From the NCBI RefSeq assembly GCF_003725535.1, contig NZ_RJSF01000038.1, forward strand, positions 18,019 through 82,018: 64,000 bases of DNA, read 5' to 3'. This DNA comes from Nocardioides pocheonensis (GTDB taxonomy: Bacteria > Actinomycetota > Actinomycetes > Propionibacteriales > Nocardioidaceae). Positions within the stretch are counted from its first letter, which is position 1. Each line of letters opens with the position of its first letter. A program made the position numbers and the translations under genes. Of the stretch, positions 53,275 to 62,153 are shown in pieces. The notes below the pieces were generated by a model, which saw only the letters and a program-made list of their open reading frames with translations, did no database searches and was not told the DNA's origin.

Positions 53275-54774
53275 GTGCCCGACTGGATCCCACGGCTCCG
53301 CGACGCGCTGCTCGCCGCCGACTACGGCTACGACGGCGTCGCCGACCTGCTCGGTACGACGGCGCACGCGGCGCTCGCCCGCAACGAGACGACGCCCGGG
53401 CTGCGGCGCACCACCGGCGGATCCCCGCTGGAGACGCTGACCCGGCTCTGGCTGCTGCAGGCGACCGTCCCGGTCGAGGCCGTCGAGCGCGCTCTGCCGG
53501 GCCTGCTCGACGAGCTGTGCGCCGCCCGCGTGCTCGACCGGTCGGTGGGAGAGGTCGCCGCGCGGGTCGACCTGCGCCCCTACGGGACCGACGAGGGCAG
53601 TCTCTGGGTGCTCGGCGATTTGACACCCGGGCTCGACGGCGGCCCGAACCGGGTCGGCGCCGACCACGTGCTCGGGATCAGCCCGGCGGCCACGTCGCTC
53701 GCCCAGCTCACGGTGCGGCGCCCGTTCGGCTCCGCGCTGGACCTCGGGACCGGGTGCGGCGTCCAGGCACTGCACCTGGCCCACCACGTGGAGCATGTCG
53801 TCGGCACCGACGTGAACCGCCGCGCCCTGTGGATCGCGGGCCTGAACGCCGAGCTCAACGAGGTCGGCATCGACCTGCGTGAGGGCAGCTTCTTCGAGCC
53901 GGTCGCCGGCGAGCGCTTCGACCTGGTGGTCACCAACCCGCCGTTCGTGATCTCGCCGGCCACGGGGGAGCGGCTGGTCTACCGCGACTCCGGCCTGCCC
54001 GGGGACCGCGCGGTGGAGCACGTCGTGCGCGAGATCCCGCGCCACCTCGCGCCCGGCGGCTACGGCCAGGTGCTCGCGAACTGGGCGATCCTGCGCGACC
54101 ACCCGTGGGACGAGCGGCTCGGCACCTGGCTGCACCCTTCGGCAGGCTCAGGACAAGGGGCGGCGTGCGACGCCTGGGTGGTGCAGCGCGAGACCCTCGA
54201 CCCGGCCGAGTACGTCGAGCTCTGGCTCAAGGACGCCGGGCTCCACGGGTCCGCCGGCTACCTGGAGCGCTACGACACGTGGCTCTCGTGGCTCGACGAC
54301 CAGGGCGTCGACGGTGTCGGGTTCGGCTGGATCAACCTGCGGTCGAGGGAAGGGGGGCGGCGGGCGACCGGCGGGGACGACCATCGGCTCGAGGAGTGGC
54401 GCTGGGAGGTCGAGCAGCCGCTCGGCGACGAGGTCGCGGCGCACTTCGACCGGACCGCGCTGCTCCGCGGGCTCACCGACGATGCGCTGCTGGCCAGCCG
54501 TCCGAGGCTGCGCGCGGACGTGGTGCAGGAGACCCACGGGCCGGTCGGGGCCGAGGACCCCAGCACGATCGTCCTGCGCCAGCAGAGGGGCCTGCGTCGC
54601 GCGCGCCAGGTCGACACCGTCGAGGCGGCCCTCGCGGGGGCGAGCGACGGCGACCTCACCGTGGGCCAGCTGCTCGGCGCGCTCGAGCAGATCCTGGGTC
54701 CGGACGCCGGTGGCACGGGCCGGCTGCGCGGCGTACGCGAGCTCGTCGCGGAGGGGTTCCTGGAGGTCGGGTAG
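53275..54774 (+). CDS. HemK-like class I methyltransferase (N-methylation type NPPF)
   Basis: A 499-residue methyltransferase-domain protein. A ~140-residue N-terminal helical domain precedes motif I SALDLGTGCGVQALHLAHHV, then VVGTDVNRRALWIAGLNAEL and the catalytic-type NPPF in LVVTNPPFVISPATGERLVY, which in this superfamily modifies amide or amine nitrogen of protein or nucleic acid. A C-terminal ~150-residue domain is not assigned. GTG 53275 has TAGGGT 6 bases upstream (leaderless). Residues ~287-297 (HPSAGSGQGA) are encoded by an interspersed DNA repeat, an apparent in-frame insertion. Target unknown. Confidence 0.87.
   Translation: MPDWIPRLRDALLAADYGYDGVADLLGTTAHAALARNETTPGLRRTTGGSPLETLTRLWLLQATVPVEAVERALPGLLDELCAARVLDRSVGEVAARVDLRPYGTDEGSLWVLGDLTPGLDGGPNRVGADHVLGISPAATSLAQLTVRRPFGSALDLGTGCGVQALHLAHHVEHVVGTDVNRRALWIAGLNAELNEVGIDLREGSFFEPVAGERFDLVVTNPPFVISPATGERLVYRDSGLPGDRAVEHVVREIPRHLAPGGYGQVLANWAILRDHPWDERLGTWLHPSAGSGQGAACDAWVVQRETLDPAEYVELWLKDAGLHGSAGYLERYDTWLSWLDDQGVDGVGFGWINLRSREGGRRATGGDDHRLEEWRWEVEQPLGDEVAAHFDRTALLRGLTDDALLASRPRLRADVVQETHGPVGAEDPSTIVLRQQRGLRRARQVDTVEAALAGASDGDLTVGQLLGALEQILGPDAGGTGRLRGVRELVAEGFLEVG
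54135..54160. repeat. Interspersed palindromic repeat inside the methyltransferase gene
   Basis: CCCTTCGGCAGGCTCAGGAC continuing AAGGGG; outer arms CCCTT and AAGGG pair. The core TTCGGCAGGCTCA is shared with the repeat inside the Get3-like gene (minus strand, 11292-11313). It contributes about 9 codons in frame. Confidence 0.75.
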
Positions 54775-54904
54775 ACCGGTTCGGGGCCGCTCGGCCCGAA
54801 GGGCCGGGGGCGGACGGCACTGGACACGGGAGCCGGCACGGTGGACCCTCGCGCTACGTTGTGCACCGGCAACCCGCCGCGAAGGACAGGAAACCTCAGC
54901 AGAA

Positions 54905-57598
54905 GTGGCACACAAGCTCGTCATCGTCGAGTCACCGGCCAAGGCCCGCACCATCGAGGGCTACCTCGGCCGGGACTACGTCGTGGAGTCGTCCATCGGC
55001 CACATCCGCGACCTCCCCCAGACCGCTGCGGACATCCCGGCGAAGATCAAGGGTGAGCCCTGGGCCCGCCTCGGCGTGAACGTCGACGACGGCTTCAAGC
55101 CGGTGTACGTCGTCTCCCGCGACAAGAAGGCGCACATCGCCAAGCTCAAGGGCCTGCTGAAGGACGCCGACGAGCTCTACCTCGCCACCGACGAGGACCG
55201 CGAGGGTGAGGCGATCGCCTGGCACCTGCTCGACGAGCTCAAGCCGAAGGCCGACCTGCCGGTCAAGCGGATGGTCTTCCACGAGATCACACCGCAGGCG
55301 ATCCAGGCCGCGGTCGAGACGCCGCGCGAGATCGACATGGACCTCGTCGAGGCGCAGGAGGCCCGCCGCATCCTGGACCGTCTCTACGGCTACGAGGTCT
55401 CCCCCGTGCTGTGGAAGAAGGTCATGTCGGGCCTGTCCGCGGGCCGCGTCCAGTCGGTCGCCACGCGCCTCGTGGTCGACCGGGAGCGCGAGCGGATGGC
55501 GTTCCGGGCCGCGTCGTACTGGGACCTCGAGGGCACCTTCGACGCCGGTGCCGAGCACGACCAGCGGATGTTCCCGGGCAAGCTGCACAGCATCGACGGC
55601 GTCCGCGTCGCCCGGGGCAGCGACTTCGGCGACGACGGCATGCTCAAGCCCGGCTCCGCAGTCGTGCACGTCGACCAGACCCGGGCGCAGGCCCTCGTCG
55701 AGGCGCTGCACGACACGGCGTTCACGGTCCGCTCGGTCGAGTCCAAGCCGTACACGCGCAAGCCCTATGCGCCGTTCCGCACGACCACGCTGCAGCAGGA
55801 GGCCAGCCGCAAGCTGGGCTTCAGCGCCTCCTCGACGATGTCGGTCGCGCAGCGGCTGTACGAGAACGGCTACATCACCTACATGCGTACGGACTCGACC
55901 ACGCTGTCCGACACCGCGCTCAACGCGGCCCGGACCCAGGCTCGAGAGCTGTACGGCGACGAGTACGTCCCCGATGCACCGCGGGTCTACGCCTCGAAGG
56001 TGAAGAACGCCCAGGAGGCGCACGAGGCGATCCGTCCCGCCGGCGACAACTTCCGCACGCCCGCTCAGACCGGGCTGACCGGTGACCAGTTCCGGCTCTA
56101 CGAGCTGATCTGGATGCGCACGATCGCGTCGCAGATGAAGGACGCCGCCGGCAATTCGGTGACCATCCGCCTCGGCGGTCCGTCGGCAAGCGGCGAGGAC
56201 GTCGTGTTCTCGTCCAGCGGTCGCACGATCACCTTCCACGGGTTCCTCAAGGCCTACGTCGAGGGCAACGACGACGCCGACGCGACTCGTGACGACGCCG
56301 AGAGCCGGCTCCCGAACCTCACCGAGGGCGCCTCGGTCAGTGCCGCGGCGCTCAAGGCCAGCGGGCACGAGACGAAGCCGCCGGCCCGCTACACCGAGGC
56401 GTCGCTGATCAGCGAGCTGGAGGGCCGCGAGATCGGCCGGCCCTCGACGTACGCCTCGATCATCGGCACGATCCTCAACCGCGGCTACGTCTACAAGAAG
56501 GGCACTGCGCTGGTGCCGGCGTGGCTGGCGTTCTCGGTGATCCGGCTGCTGGAGCGGCACTTCGAGCGGCTGGTGTCCTACGAGTTCACCGCCCGCATGG
56601 AGGACGTGCTCGACGAGATCGCCGGCGGCCGCAAGAACCTCCAGACCGAGCTCGCGGAGTTCTACTTCGGCAGCGCCGACGTCGAGGGACTGAAGAAGCT
56701 GGTCACCGAGCTCGGTGACATCGACGCCAAGGAGCTGGCCACCTTCCCGGTGCTCAAGCCGAACGGTGAACCCAGCGGCATCGACCTGCGCGTGGGCCGC
56801 TACGGCCCGTACGTCGAGGACACCACGGCCGAGGGCGAGACGCTGCCGCGGGCCAACGTGCCCGAGGACCTGCCGCCCGACGAGCTGACCGAGGCGATGG
56901 CGCGCGAGCTGCTCGCGAACCCCGCCGGCGCGGAGAAGGAGCTGGGCACCGACCCCGGGACGGGCCTGCCGATCGTTGCCCGCAACGGTCGTTACGGGCC
57001 CTACGTCACCGAGGTGCTGCCCGAGGACGCCCCCAAGAAGCAGAAGGCGCGCACGGGCTCGCTGTTCAAGGACATGTCCCTGGACACCGTCACGCTCGAG
57101 CAGGCGCTCCGGCTGCTCTCGCTGCCTCGGGTCGTGGGCACCGACCCCGAGAGTGGCGAGGAGATCACCGCGCAGAACGGCCGCTACGGGCCGTACCTGA
57201 AGAAGGGCACCGACTCTCGGTCCCTCGAGTCCGAGCAGCAGCTGTTCGACATCACCCTCGAGCAGGCGTTGGCGATCTACGCCCAGCCGAAGGCCCGGGG
57301 CCGGGCTGCCGCCGCGCCCCCGCTCAAGGAGCTGGGCAACGACCCCGTCTCGGGCCAGCCCGTGGTGGTGAAGGCCGGCCGGTTCGGCGAGTACGTCACC
57401 GACGGTGAGTTCAACGCGACCCTGCGCAAGGACGACACCGTCGAGGCGATCACCCTCGAACGCGCCGCCGAGCTGCTCGCCGAGCGCCGGGCGAAGGGAC
57501 CCGCCAAGAAGACCGCCAAGAAGGCGGCCAAGAAGGCGACCGCCAAGAAGGCGACGGCGAAGAAGACCACGAAGAAGGCGGCGGCGAAGAAGTCCTGA
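54905..57598 (+). CDS. topA: DNA topoisomerase I
   Basis: Relaxes negative supercoils. It is 897 residues. The Toprim domain begins KLVIVESPAKARTIEGYLG with the acidic triad in YLATDEDREGEAIAW. The catalytic tyrosine is Tyr326 in GYITYMRTDSTTLS, preceded by SAGRVQSVATRLVVDRERER. Instead of zinc fingers there are four repeated actinobacterial C-terminal domains (VGRYGPYVE, NGRYGPYVTE, NGRYGPYLKK, AGRFGEYVTD), then a lysine-rich tail (KKTAKKAAKKATAKKATAKK) typical of mycobacterial TopA. GTG 54905 is the conserved start. Followed by an interspersed repeat. Confidence 0.96.
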   Translation: MAHKLVIVESPAKARTIEGYLGRDYVVESSIGHIRDLPQTAADIPAKIKGEPWARLGVNVDDGFKPVYVVSRDKKAHIAKLKGLLKDADELYLATDEDREGEAIAWHLLDELKPKADLPVKRMVFHEITPQAIQAAVETPREIDMDLVEAQEARRILDRLYGYEVSPVLWKKVMSGLSAGRVQSVATRLVVDRERERMAFRAASYWDLEGTFDAGAEHDQRMFPGKLHSIDGVRVARGSDFGDDGMLKPGSAVVHVDQTRAQALVEALHDTAFTVRSVESKPYTRKPYAPFRTTTLQQEASRKLGFSASSTMSVAQRLYENGYITYMRTDSTTLSDTALNAARTQARELYGDEYVPDAPRVYASKVKNAQEAHEAIRPAGDNFRTPAQTGLTGDQFRLYELIWMRTIASQMKDAAGNSVTIRLGGPSASGEDVVFSSSGRTITFHGFLKAYVEGNDDADATRDDAESRLPNLTEGASVSAAALKASGHETKPPARYTEASLISELEGREIGRPSTYASIIGTILNRGYVYKKGTALVPAWLAFSVIRLLERHFERLVSYEFTARMEDVLDEIAGGRKNLQTELAEFYFGSADVEGLKKLVTELGDIDAKELATFPVLKPNGEPSGIDLRVGRYGPYVEDTTAEGETLPRANVPEDLPPDELTEAMARELLANPAGAEKELGTDPGTGLPIVARNGRYGPYVTEVLPEDAPKKQKARTGSLFKDMSLDTVTLEQALRLLSLPRVVGTDPESGEEITAQNGRYGPYLKKGTDSRSLESEQQLFDITLEQALAIYAQPKARGRAAAAPPLKELGNDPVSGQPVVVKAGRFGEYVTDGEFNATLRKDDTVEAITLERAAELLAERRAKGPAKKTAKKAAKKATAKKATAKKTTKKAAAKKS

Positions 57599-57608
57599 CG
57601 GTTGCCGC

Positions 57609-57644
57609 TGGTTGAGGTGCGAGCGCCAGCGAGCCTCGAAACCA
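57609..57644. repeat. Interspersed palindromic repeat between topA and tmk
   Basis: TGGTTGAGGTGCGAGCGCCA continuing GCGAGCCTCGAAACCA. Same sequence as 34856-34891 with two differences. Lies 11 bases after the topA stop and may act as a terminator. Confidence 0.8.
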
Positions 57645-57685
57645 CCCAGGCGGCACCTGTCCGGAAGGCCGTCTAGGGTGTCCAC

Positions 57686-58324
57686 GTGGCGACAGGGCAG
57701 GGTGTCTACTCCGACGCCGGTCTCTTCCTCTGCTTCGAGGGTGGCGAGGGTGCCGGCAAGTCGACCCAGGCCGCGCTGCTCAACGACTGGCTGGTCGCGC
57801 GCGGGCACGACGTGCTGCTGACCTTCGAGCCGGGTGACACCCACGTCGGCAGGGATATCCGCCGGATCGTCCTCGACCCGGCCACCGGTCACCTCGCCGA
57901 CCGCACCGAGGCGCTCCTGTACGCCGCCGACAAGGCCGAGCACGTCGAGAAGGTCGTCGCCCCGGCGTTGGCGCAGGGCACCGTCGTGATCACCGACCGC
58001 TACGTCGACAGCTCCCTGGCCTACCAGGGCACCGGCCGGGCCATCGACGCCGCCGAGCTCGAGAGCGTGCTCCGCTGGGCGACCGGCGACCTGCGGCCGC
58101 ACCTCACCGTGCTGCTCGATGTCGAGCCGAGCGCCGGGTTGGCGCGCTTCGACGAGCGCGACCGGATCGAGGCCGAGGGCCTGGACTTCCACCGGCGCGC
58201 GCGCGAGGGCTTCCTCGCCCTCGCCGCCGCCAACCCCGACCACTACCTTGTCCTCGACGCCCGTGACGACCGCGATGCGCTCGCCGCGCAGATCCGCGAG
58301 CGGGTCGAGGGGCTGCTGCGATGA
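57686..58324 (+). CDS. tmk: Thymidylate kinase
   Basis: Phosphorylates dTMP to dTDP. It is 212 residues. The P-loop is CFEGGEGAGKSTQAALLNDW, the DRY motif is VVITDRYVDSSLAYQGTGR, and the substrate-binding TFEPG (here FEPGDTHVGRDIRRIVLD) is intact. GTG 57686 has TAGGGT 6 bases upstream and no ribosome site. Its stop overlaps holB as ATGA, giving the common tmk-holB pair. Confidence 0.96.
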   Translation: MATGQGVYSDAGLFLCFEGGEGAGKSTQAALLNDWLVARGHDVLLTFEPGDTHVGRDIRRIVLDPATGHLADRTEALLYAADKAEHVEKVVAPALAQGTVVITDRYVDSSLAYQGTGRAIDAAELESVLRWATGDLRPHLTVLLDVEPSAGLARFDERDRIEAEGLDFHRRAREGFLALAAANPDHYLVLDARDDRDALAAQIRERVEGLLR

Positions 58325-59460
58325 CCGTGTGGGACGACCTCGTCGGCCAGGCATCGGTGATCGGTCGCCTGCAGCAGGCCGTCGCAGGCGACATGACGCA
58401 CGCGTGGTTGTTCACCGGACCCCCGGGCTCCGGTCGCTCCAACGCCGCGATCGCGTTCGCGGCCGCCCTCCAGTGCGAGCAGGGCGGCTGCGGCCAGTGC
58501 CACTCCTGCCACAACGTGGCGATCGGCTCCCACCCGGACGTCCGGGTCACCCGCACCGAGAAGCTCTCGATCGGCGTCGACGACGTCCGTGAGCTGGTCC
58601 GCACCGCCGCCCTCGCGCCGGTCGGCCGGGGCTACCAGGTGATGGTGATCGAGGACGCCGACCGGCTGACCGAGCCCGCGGCGAACGCGCTCCTCAAGGC
58701 GGTCGAGGAGCCCAACGCGCGCACGGTCTGGGTGCTCTGCGCGCCGACCGTCGAGGACGTGCTGCCGACGATCCGGTCACGCACCCGGCTGGTGGTGCTG
58801 GCGACACCGAGCAGCGACGACGTGGCGGCGTTCCTGCGCACCCGCGACGAGGTCCCCGACGACATCGCGCTCCACGCCGCGCGCGCGAGCCAGGGGCACA
58901 TCGGCCGCGCCCGGGCCCTCGCGCGCGACGAGGACACGCGCGAGCGCCGCCGCACGGTGGTCAGGATCCCCGCCGGCCTGACCTCCCTGCGCGCCTGCAT
59001 GCTGGCCGCCGCGACGCTCCACGACCTCGCCAAGGACGAGTCGGATGCCCTCACGGGCACCCACGACGCCCGCGAGAAGGACGAGCTCGACCGCATGTAC
59101 GGCGTGGTCGAGCGCGGTCGCCGCCCGCGGGAGTACGCCCCGGCGCTGCGCGACCTGGAGAAGTCCCAGAAGACCCGGGCCAAGCGGCGCCACCTCGACG
59201 TCGTCGACCGCGGCCTCATGGACCTGGTCTCCGTCTACCGCGACGCGCTGACCCTCCAGCTCGGGGCCGGGTCGGAGGTCGTCAACGAGGAGATCCGCCC
59301 CGAGGTCGAGCGGCTGGCCCAGGCCACCACGCCCGAGGACAACCTGCGCCGGATCGACGCGGTCTTCGAGGCCCGCGAGCAGATGCTGGAGTTCAACGTG
59401 CCGCCGATGCTCGCACTCGAGTCGATGATGGTGGCGTTGCGCGTCCGCTCGGAGTCCTAG
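58321..59460 (+). CDS. holB: DNA polymerase III subunit delta prime
   Basis: Clamp-loader subunit. A 379-residue AAA+ protein. The P-loop is degenerate (TGPPGSGRSNAAIAFA, Arg in place of Lys), as normal for delta prime, which does not hydrolyse ATP. The zinc module is CEQGGCGQCHSC, and Walker B region VIEDADRLTEPAANALLKAV and SRTR (arginine finger) are present. ATG 58321 overlaps tmk. Last gene of the pair; HNH gene follows with its own leaderless-type promoter. Confidence 0.94.
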   Translation: MTVWDDLVGQASVIGRLQQAVAGDMTHAWLFTGPPGSGRSNAAIAFAAALQCEQGGCGQCHSCHNVAIGSHPDVRVTRTEKLSIGVDDVRELVRTAALAPVGRGYQVMVIEDADRLTEPAANALLKAVEEPNARTVWVLCAPTVEDVLPTIRSRTRLVVLATPSSDDVAAFLRTRDEVPDDIALHAARASQGHIGRARALARDEDTRERRRTVVRIPAGLTSLRACMLAAATLHDLAKDESDALTGTHDAREKDELDRMYGVVERGRRPREYAPALRDLEKSQKTRAKRRHLDVVDRGLMDLVSVYRDALTLQLGAGSEVVNEEIRPEVERLAQATTPEDNLRRIDAVFEAREQMLEFNVPPMLALESMMVALRVRSES

Positions 59461-59479
59461 CCCGCCGTACGCTCTGCGC

Positions 59480-59830
59480 ATGGCTGTCGACCGGAGCCGG
59501 CGTGCTCGCGCCGTCCGTCGCCGGCGCCGGCGGATGGCGGCCGTGGAGCACGACCTCAGTGCGGCGCAGTGGAGCCTGCTGCAGGAGCTCTGGGGCGGCT
59601 GCGCCTACTGCGGCGCGTCGGACCGGCCGCTCCAGCGCGACTGCGTGCTGCCGATCTCGCGCGGCGGCCGGTACACCCTCGACAACATCGTCCCGGCCTG
59701 TGGTTCCTGCAACGCGAGCAAGTGCAACGACGAGGTGACCGGCTGGCTGCGACGTCGGCGGCTCGACGAGCGCGCGTTCCTCGAGCGGCACGTGGCCGTC
59801 CGGGCCGAGCTCGCGGCGCGCGGGCGCTGA
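59480..59830 (+). CDS. HNH endonuclease-like protein with substituted first histidine
   Basis: A 116-residue basic protein. A zinc pair CAYC and CGSC frames an HNH-type beta-beta-alpha core: LQRDCVLPISRGGRYTLDNI then VPACGSCNASKCNDEV. The position normally occupied by the first His (DHVxPxSRGG) is Cys here (DCVLPISRGG), so catalysis may be impaired or altered. ATG 59480 has TACGCT 6 bases upstream and no ribosome site. Free-standing small HNH proteins have varied roles; no phage gene is nearby. Confidence 0.83.
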   Translation: MAVDRSRRARAVRRRRRRMAAVEHDLSAAQWSLLQELWGGCAYCGASDRPLQRDCVLPISRGGRYTLDNIVPACGSCNASKCNDEVTGWLRRRRLDERAFLERHVAVRAELAARGR

Positions 59831-59896
59831 GGCGGCGACCGGCCGCCTGTGGAGGTGCGACAGCCGGTCCGCCCGCCGGGTGCCTAGGCTCTGTCC

Positions 59897-61537
59897 ATGT
59901 CGTTCACCCCTGAGCCGCCTGACGGCCCCTCCCTCCCGGCTGCCGGAGGGCCATCCCGGCGCAACCCCGTGCTGGTCGGCGTGCTCGTGGGCGTGCTGGT
60001 CTTCGTGGTCGCCGCGGGCGGATTCGTGGGGTGGAAGGCCGCCTCCGGCCAGGACGACGGACCGACGACCGCTCCGACGCCGAGCGCGGACGCCTCGTCG
60101 CCCTCGACGAGTGCCAGCCCGACCGCGCCGCAGCCGAGCACGGACCCGAGCCTGGCGTCCTTCTACCACCAGAAGCTGGCCTGGCACGCCTGCGGCCGCG
60201 ACCAGTGCGCGCTGCTCTCGGTGCCGCTCGACTACGCCAACCCGGACGCCAAGACCATCCGGCTGGCGGTCCTCAAGGTCCCGGCGTCCTCGAAGTCGGC
60301 CCGCGTCGGTGCCCTCGTCGTCAACCCGGGCGGCCCCGGCGGGTCGGGCGTCAGCTATGCCGCGGCGGGCTCGCTTCAGTTCGGCACGGCGCTCTCCCGC
60401 GCCTTCGACATCGTCGGATTCGACCCGCGCGGTGTGGGACAGAGCGAGCCGGTCAAGTGCCTGGACACCAAGCAGCTGGACGCGGTCGTCGCGTTCGATC
60501 CCGACCCCGACACGGCCGCTGAGCGCACCGAGATGGACAGCCTGATCCACGGGTTCGGCGAGGGGTGCCTGCAGCACAGCGGCGACCTGGCCCGGCACAT
60601 GTCCACCCAGGAGGCCGCCCGCGACATGGACATCCTGCGCGCGGCCCTGGGCGAGCCGAAGCTCGACTACCTCGGTGCGTCGTACGGCACCTTCCTCGGC
60701 GCGACGTACGCCGACCTGTTCCCGACCCACGTCGGGCGCTTCGTGCTCGACGGCGCCATCGACCCGGCGCTGACCAACGAGCAGCTCTCCCTGCAGCAGG
60801 CCCACGGCTTCGAGACCGCGCTGCGGGCCTACGTCGGGGACTGTGTCGACCAGGGACGCTGCTTCCTCGGCAATACCGTCGACGCCGGCGTCGCACGCAT
60901 CCAGGCCTTCCTGGCCCAGGTCGAGAAGAAGCCCCTTCCCACGGGTGACAGCCGCCAGCTCACCGAGGGCCTCGCGATGCTCGGCATCTGGATGCCGCTC
61001 TACATCAAGGACTACTGGGGCCAGCTCTCCTCGGCGCTCCAGCAGGCGATCGGGAGCGGCAACGGCTCGCAGCTCCTCGGCCTGGCCGATCTCTACACCT
61101 CGCGGGGGCCGTCGGGCTACACCGACAACTCGATGGAGGCGCTCTACGCGGTCAACTGCCTCGACCACGACGACTACATCCAGACCGCCGACGTGCCCTC
61201 CCACTTCGCCCAGTTCCAGCAGGCGTCGCCGACCTTCGGGCGCGCGTTCGCGTTCGGGCTGTCGACCTGCTCGCAGTGGCCGGTGCAGAGCGGGCAGCAC
61301 ACGGTGGCGCTGCACGCCGCAGGTGCGCCGCCGATCGTGGTGATCGGCACGACCCGCGACCCGGCCACGCCGCTCGCGTGGGCCCAGGCGCTCTCCCGGG
61401 AGCTGCAGTCGGGCCGCCTGATCACGCGTGACGGCGACGGTCACACGGGCTTCCAGCGGGGCAACGGCTGTGTGGACGACGCCGTCGAGACCTGGCTGAT
61501 CCAGGGCAAGGTGCCGAAGGCCGACCTGCACTGCTGA
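59897..61537 (+). CDS. Membrane-anchored/secreted alpha/beta hydrolase (tripeptidyl aminopeptidase-like)
   Basis: A 546-residue protein. A short cytoplasmic end precedes one membrane helix (PVLVGVLVGVLVFVVAAGGF) and a Ser/Thr/Pro linker. The hydrolase domain has oxyanion text VVNPGGPGGSGVSYA, nucleophile serine in DYLGASYGTFLGATYADLFP, acid in VIGTTRDPATPLAWA and histidine in GDGHTGFQRG, with a TAP-like C-terminal domain. Several cysteines (CGRDQC, GDCVDQGRC) suit an extracellular location. ATG 59897 has TAGGCT 6 bases upstream (leaderless). Likely an exported peptidase or esterase. Confidence 0.9.
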   Translation: MSFTPEPPDGPSLPAAGGPSRRNPVLVGVLVGVLVFVVAAGGFVGWKAASGQDDGPTTAPTPSADASSPSTSASPTAPQPSTDPSLASFYHQKLAWHACGRDQCALLSVPLDYANPDAKTIRLAVLKVPASSKSARVGALVVNPGGPGGSGVSYAAAGSLQFGTALSRAFDIVGFDPRGVGQSEPVKCLDTKQLDAVVAFDPDPDTAAERTEMDSLIHGFGEGCLQHSGDLARHMSTQEAARDMDILRAALGEPKLDYLGASYGTFLGATYADLFPTHVGRFVLDGAIDPALTNEQLSLQQAHGFETALRAYVGDCVDQGRCFLGNTVDAGVARIQAFLAQVEKKPLPTGDSRQLTEGLAMLGIWMPLYIKDYWGQLSSALQQAIGSGNGSQLLGLADLYTSRGPSGYTDNSMEALYAVNCLDHDDYIQTADVPSHFAQFQQASPTFGRAFAFGLSTCSQWPVQSGQHTVALHAAGAPPIVVIGTTRDPATPLAWAQALSRELQSGRLITRDGDGHTGFQRGNGCVDDAVETWLIQGKVPKADLHC

Positions 61538-61616
61538 ATACCACCCGGGTATGCCTCAGGTCCTCCGAGCGGTGACCGATCATTAACCTCGAGGCGATAC
61601 CCCCGGAGGTACTAAC

Positions 61617-62153
61617 ATGGTCGATCCGACCGGCGTCGAGCGCGTGCTCGCACCTGAGGACATCATCGTGTCGAAGACGGACCCGAAAGGTCACCTGACC
61701 TACGTCAACGACACCTTCATCGACATCAGCGGGTACGGCGACGCGGAGCTGATCGGCAAGCCGCACAACGTGATCCGGCACCCCGAGATGCCGCGCGCGA
61801 TCTTCCGGCTGCTCTGGGACACGATCAAGGAGCGGCAGGAGATCTTCGCCTACGTGGTGAACCTCTCGGCCGACGGCTCGCACTACTGGGTGCTGGCCCA
61901 CGTGACCCCGTCCCTGGACCAGCGCGGCACCGTGATCGGCTACCACTCCAACCGACGCTCGCCGAGCCGGGCCGCGCTGCGGGAGATCATCCCGCTCTAC
62001 GCGCAGCTGCTCCGTGAGGAGAAGAGCCACCCGAACGCCCGCGCGGCGACCGACGCCTCCAGCGCCCTGCTGGAGCGGATCCTCGCGGACCGTGGACAGA
62101 CCTACGACGAGTTCGTCTGGGAGCTCATCTCACAAGGAGAAGCAGCAGCATGA
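61617..62153 (+). CDS. PAS-domain redox sensor, Aer-like
   Basis: A 178-residue cytoplasmic protein. The PAS domain (about 10-120) matches Aer-type FAD-binding [23 protein letters not shown], the [20 protein letters not shown] helix and [15 protein letters not shown]. The last ~60 residues are helical ([15 protein letters not shown]) and may couple to a partner. ATG 61617 is 8 bases after GGAGG. The stop overlaps the chemoreceptor-like gene (ATGA). In Aer the PAS and signalling modules are one protein; here they are in two coupled genes. FAD binding is inferred from the family. Confidence 0.87.
   Translation: MVDPTGVERVLAPEDIIVSKTDPKGHLTYVNDTFIDISGYGDAELIGKPHNVIRHPEMPRAIFRLLWDTIKERQEIFAYVVNLSADGSHYWVLAHVTPSLDQRGTVIGYHSNRRSPSRAALREIIPLYAQLLREEKSHPNARAATDASSALLERILADRGQTYDEFVWELISQGEAAA

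Noticed and set aside
51121..54135. Very long minus-strand open frame (1004 codons)
   Set aside because: It is the antisense of hppA, the FAD enzyme and part of the methyltransferase; its protein is low-complexity Arg/Gly/Val/His without domains, as expected for shadows in high-GC DNA.
54932..58354. 1140-codon minus-strand open frame
   Set aside because: Antisense to topA and tmk, whose motifs are unambiguous; the predicted protein has no family features.
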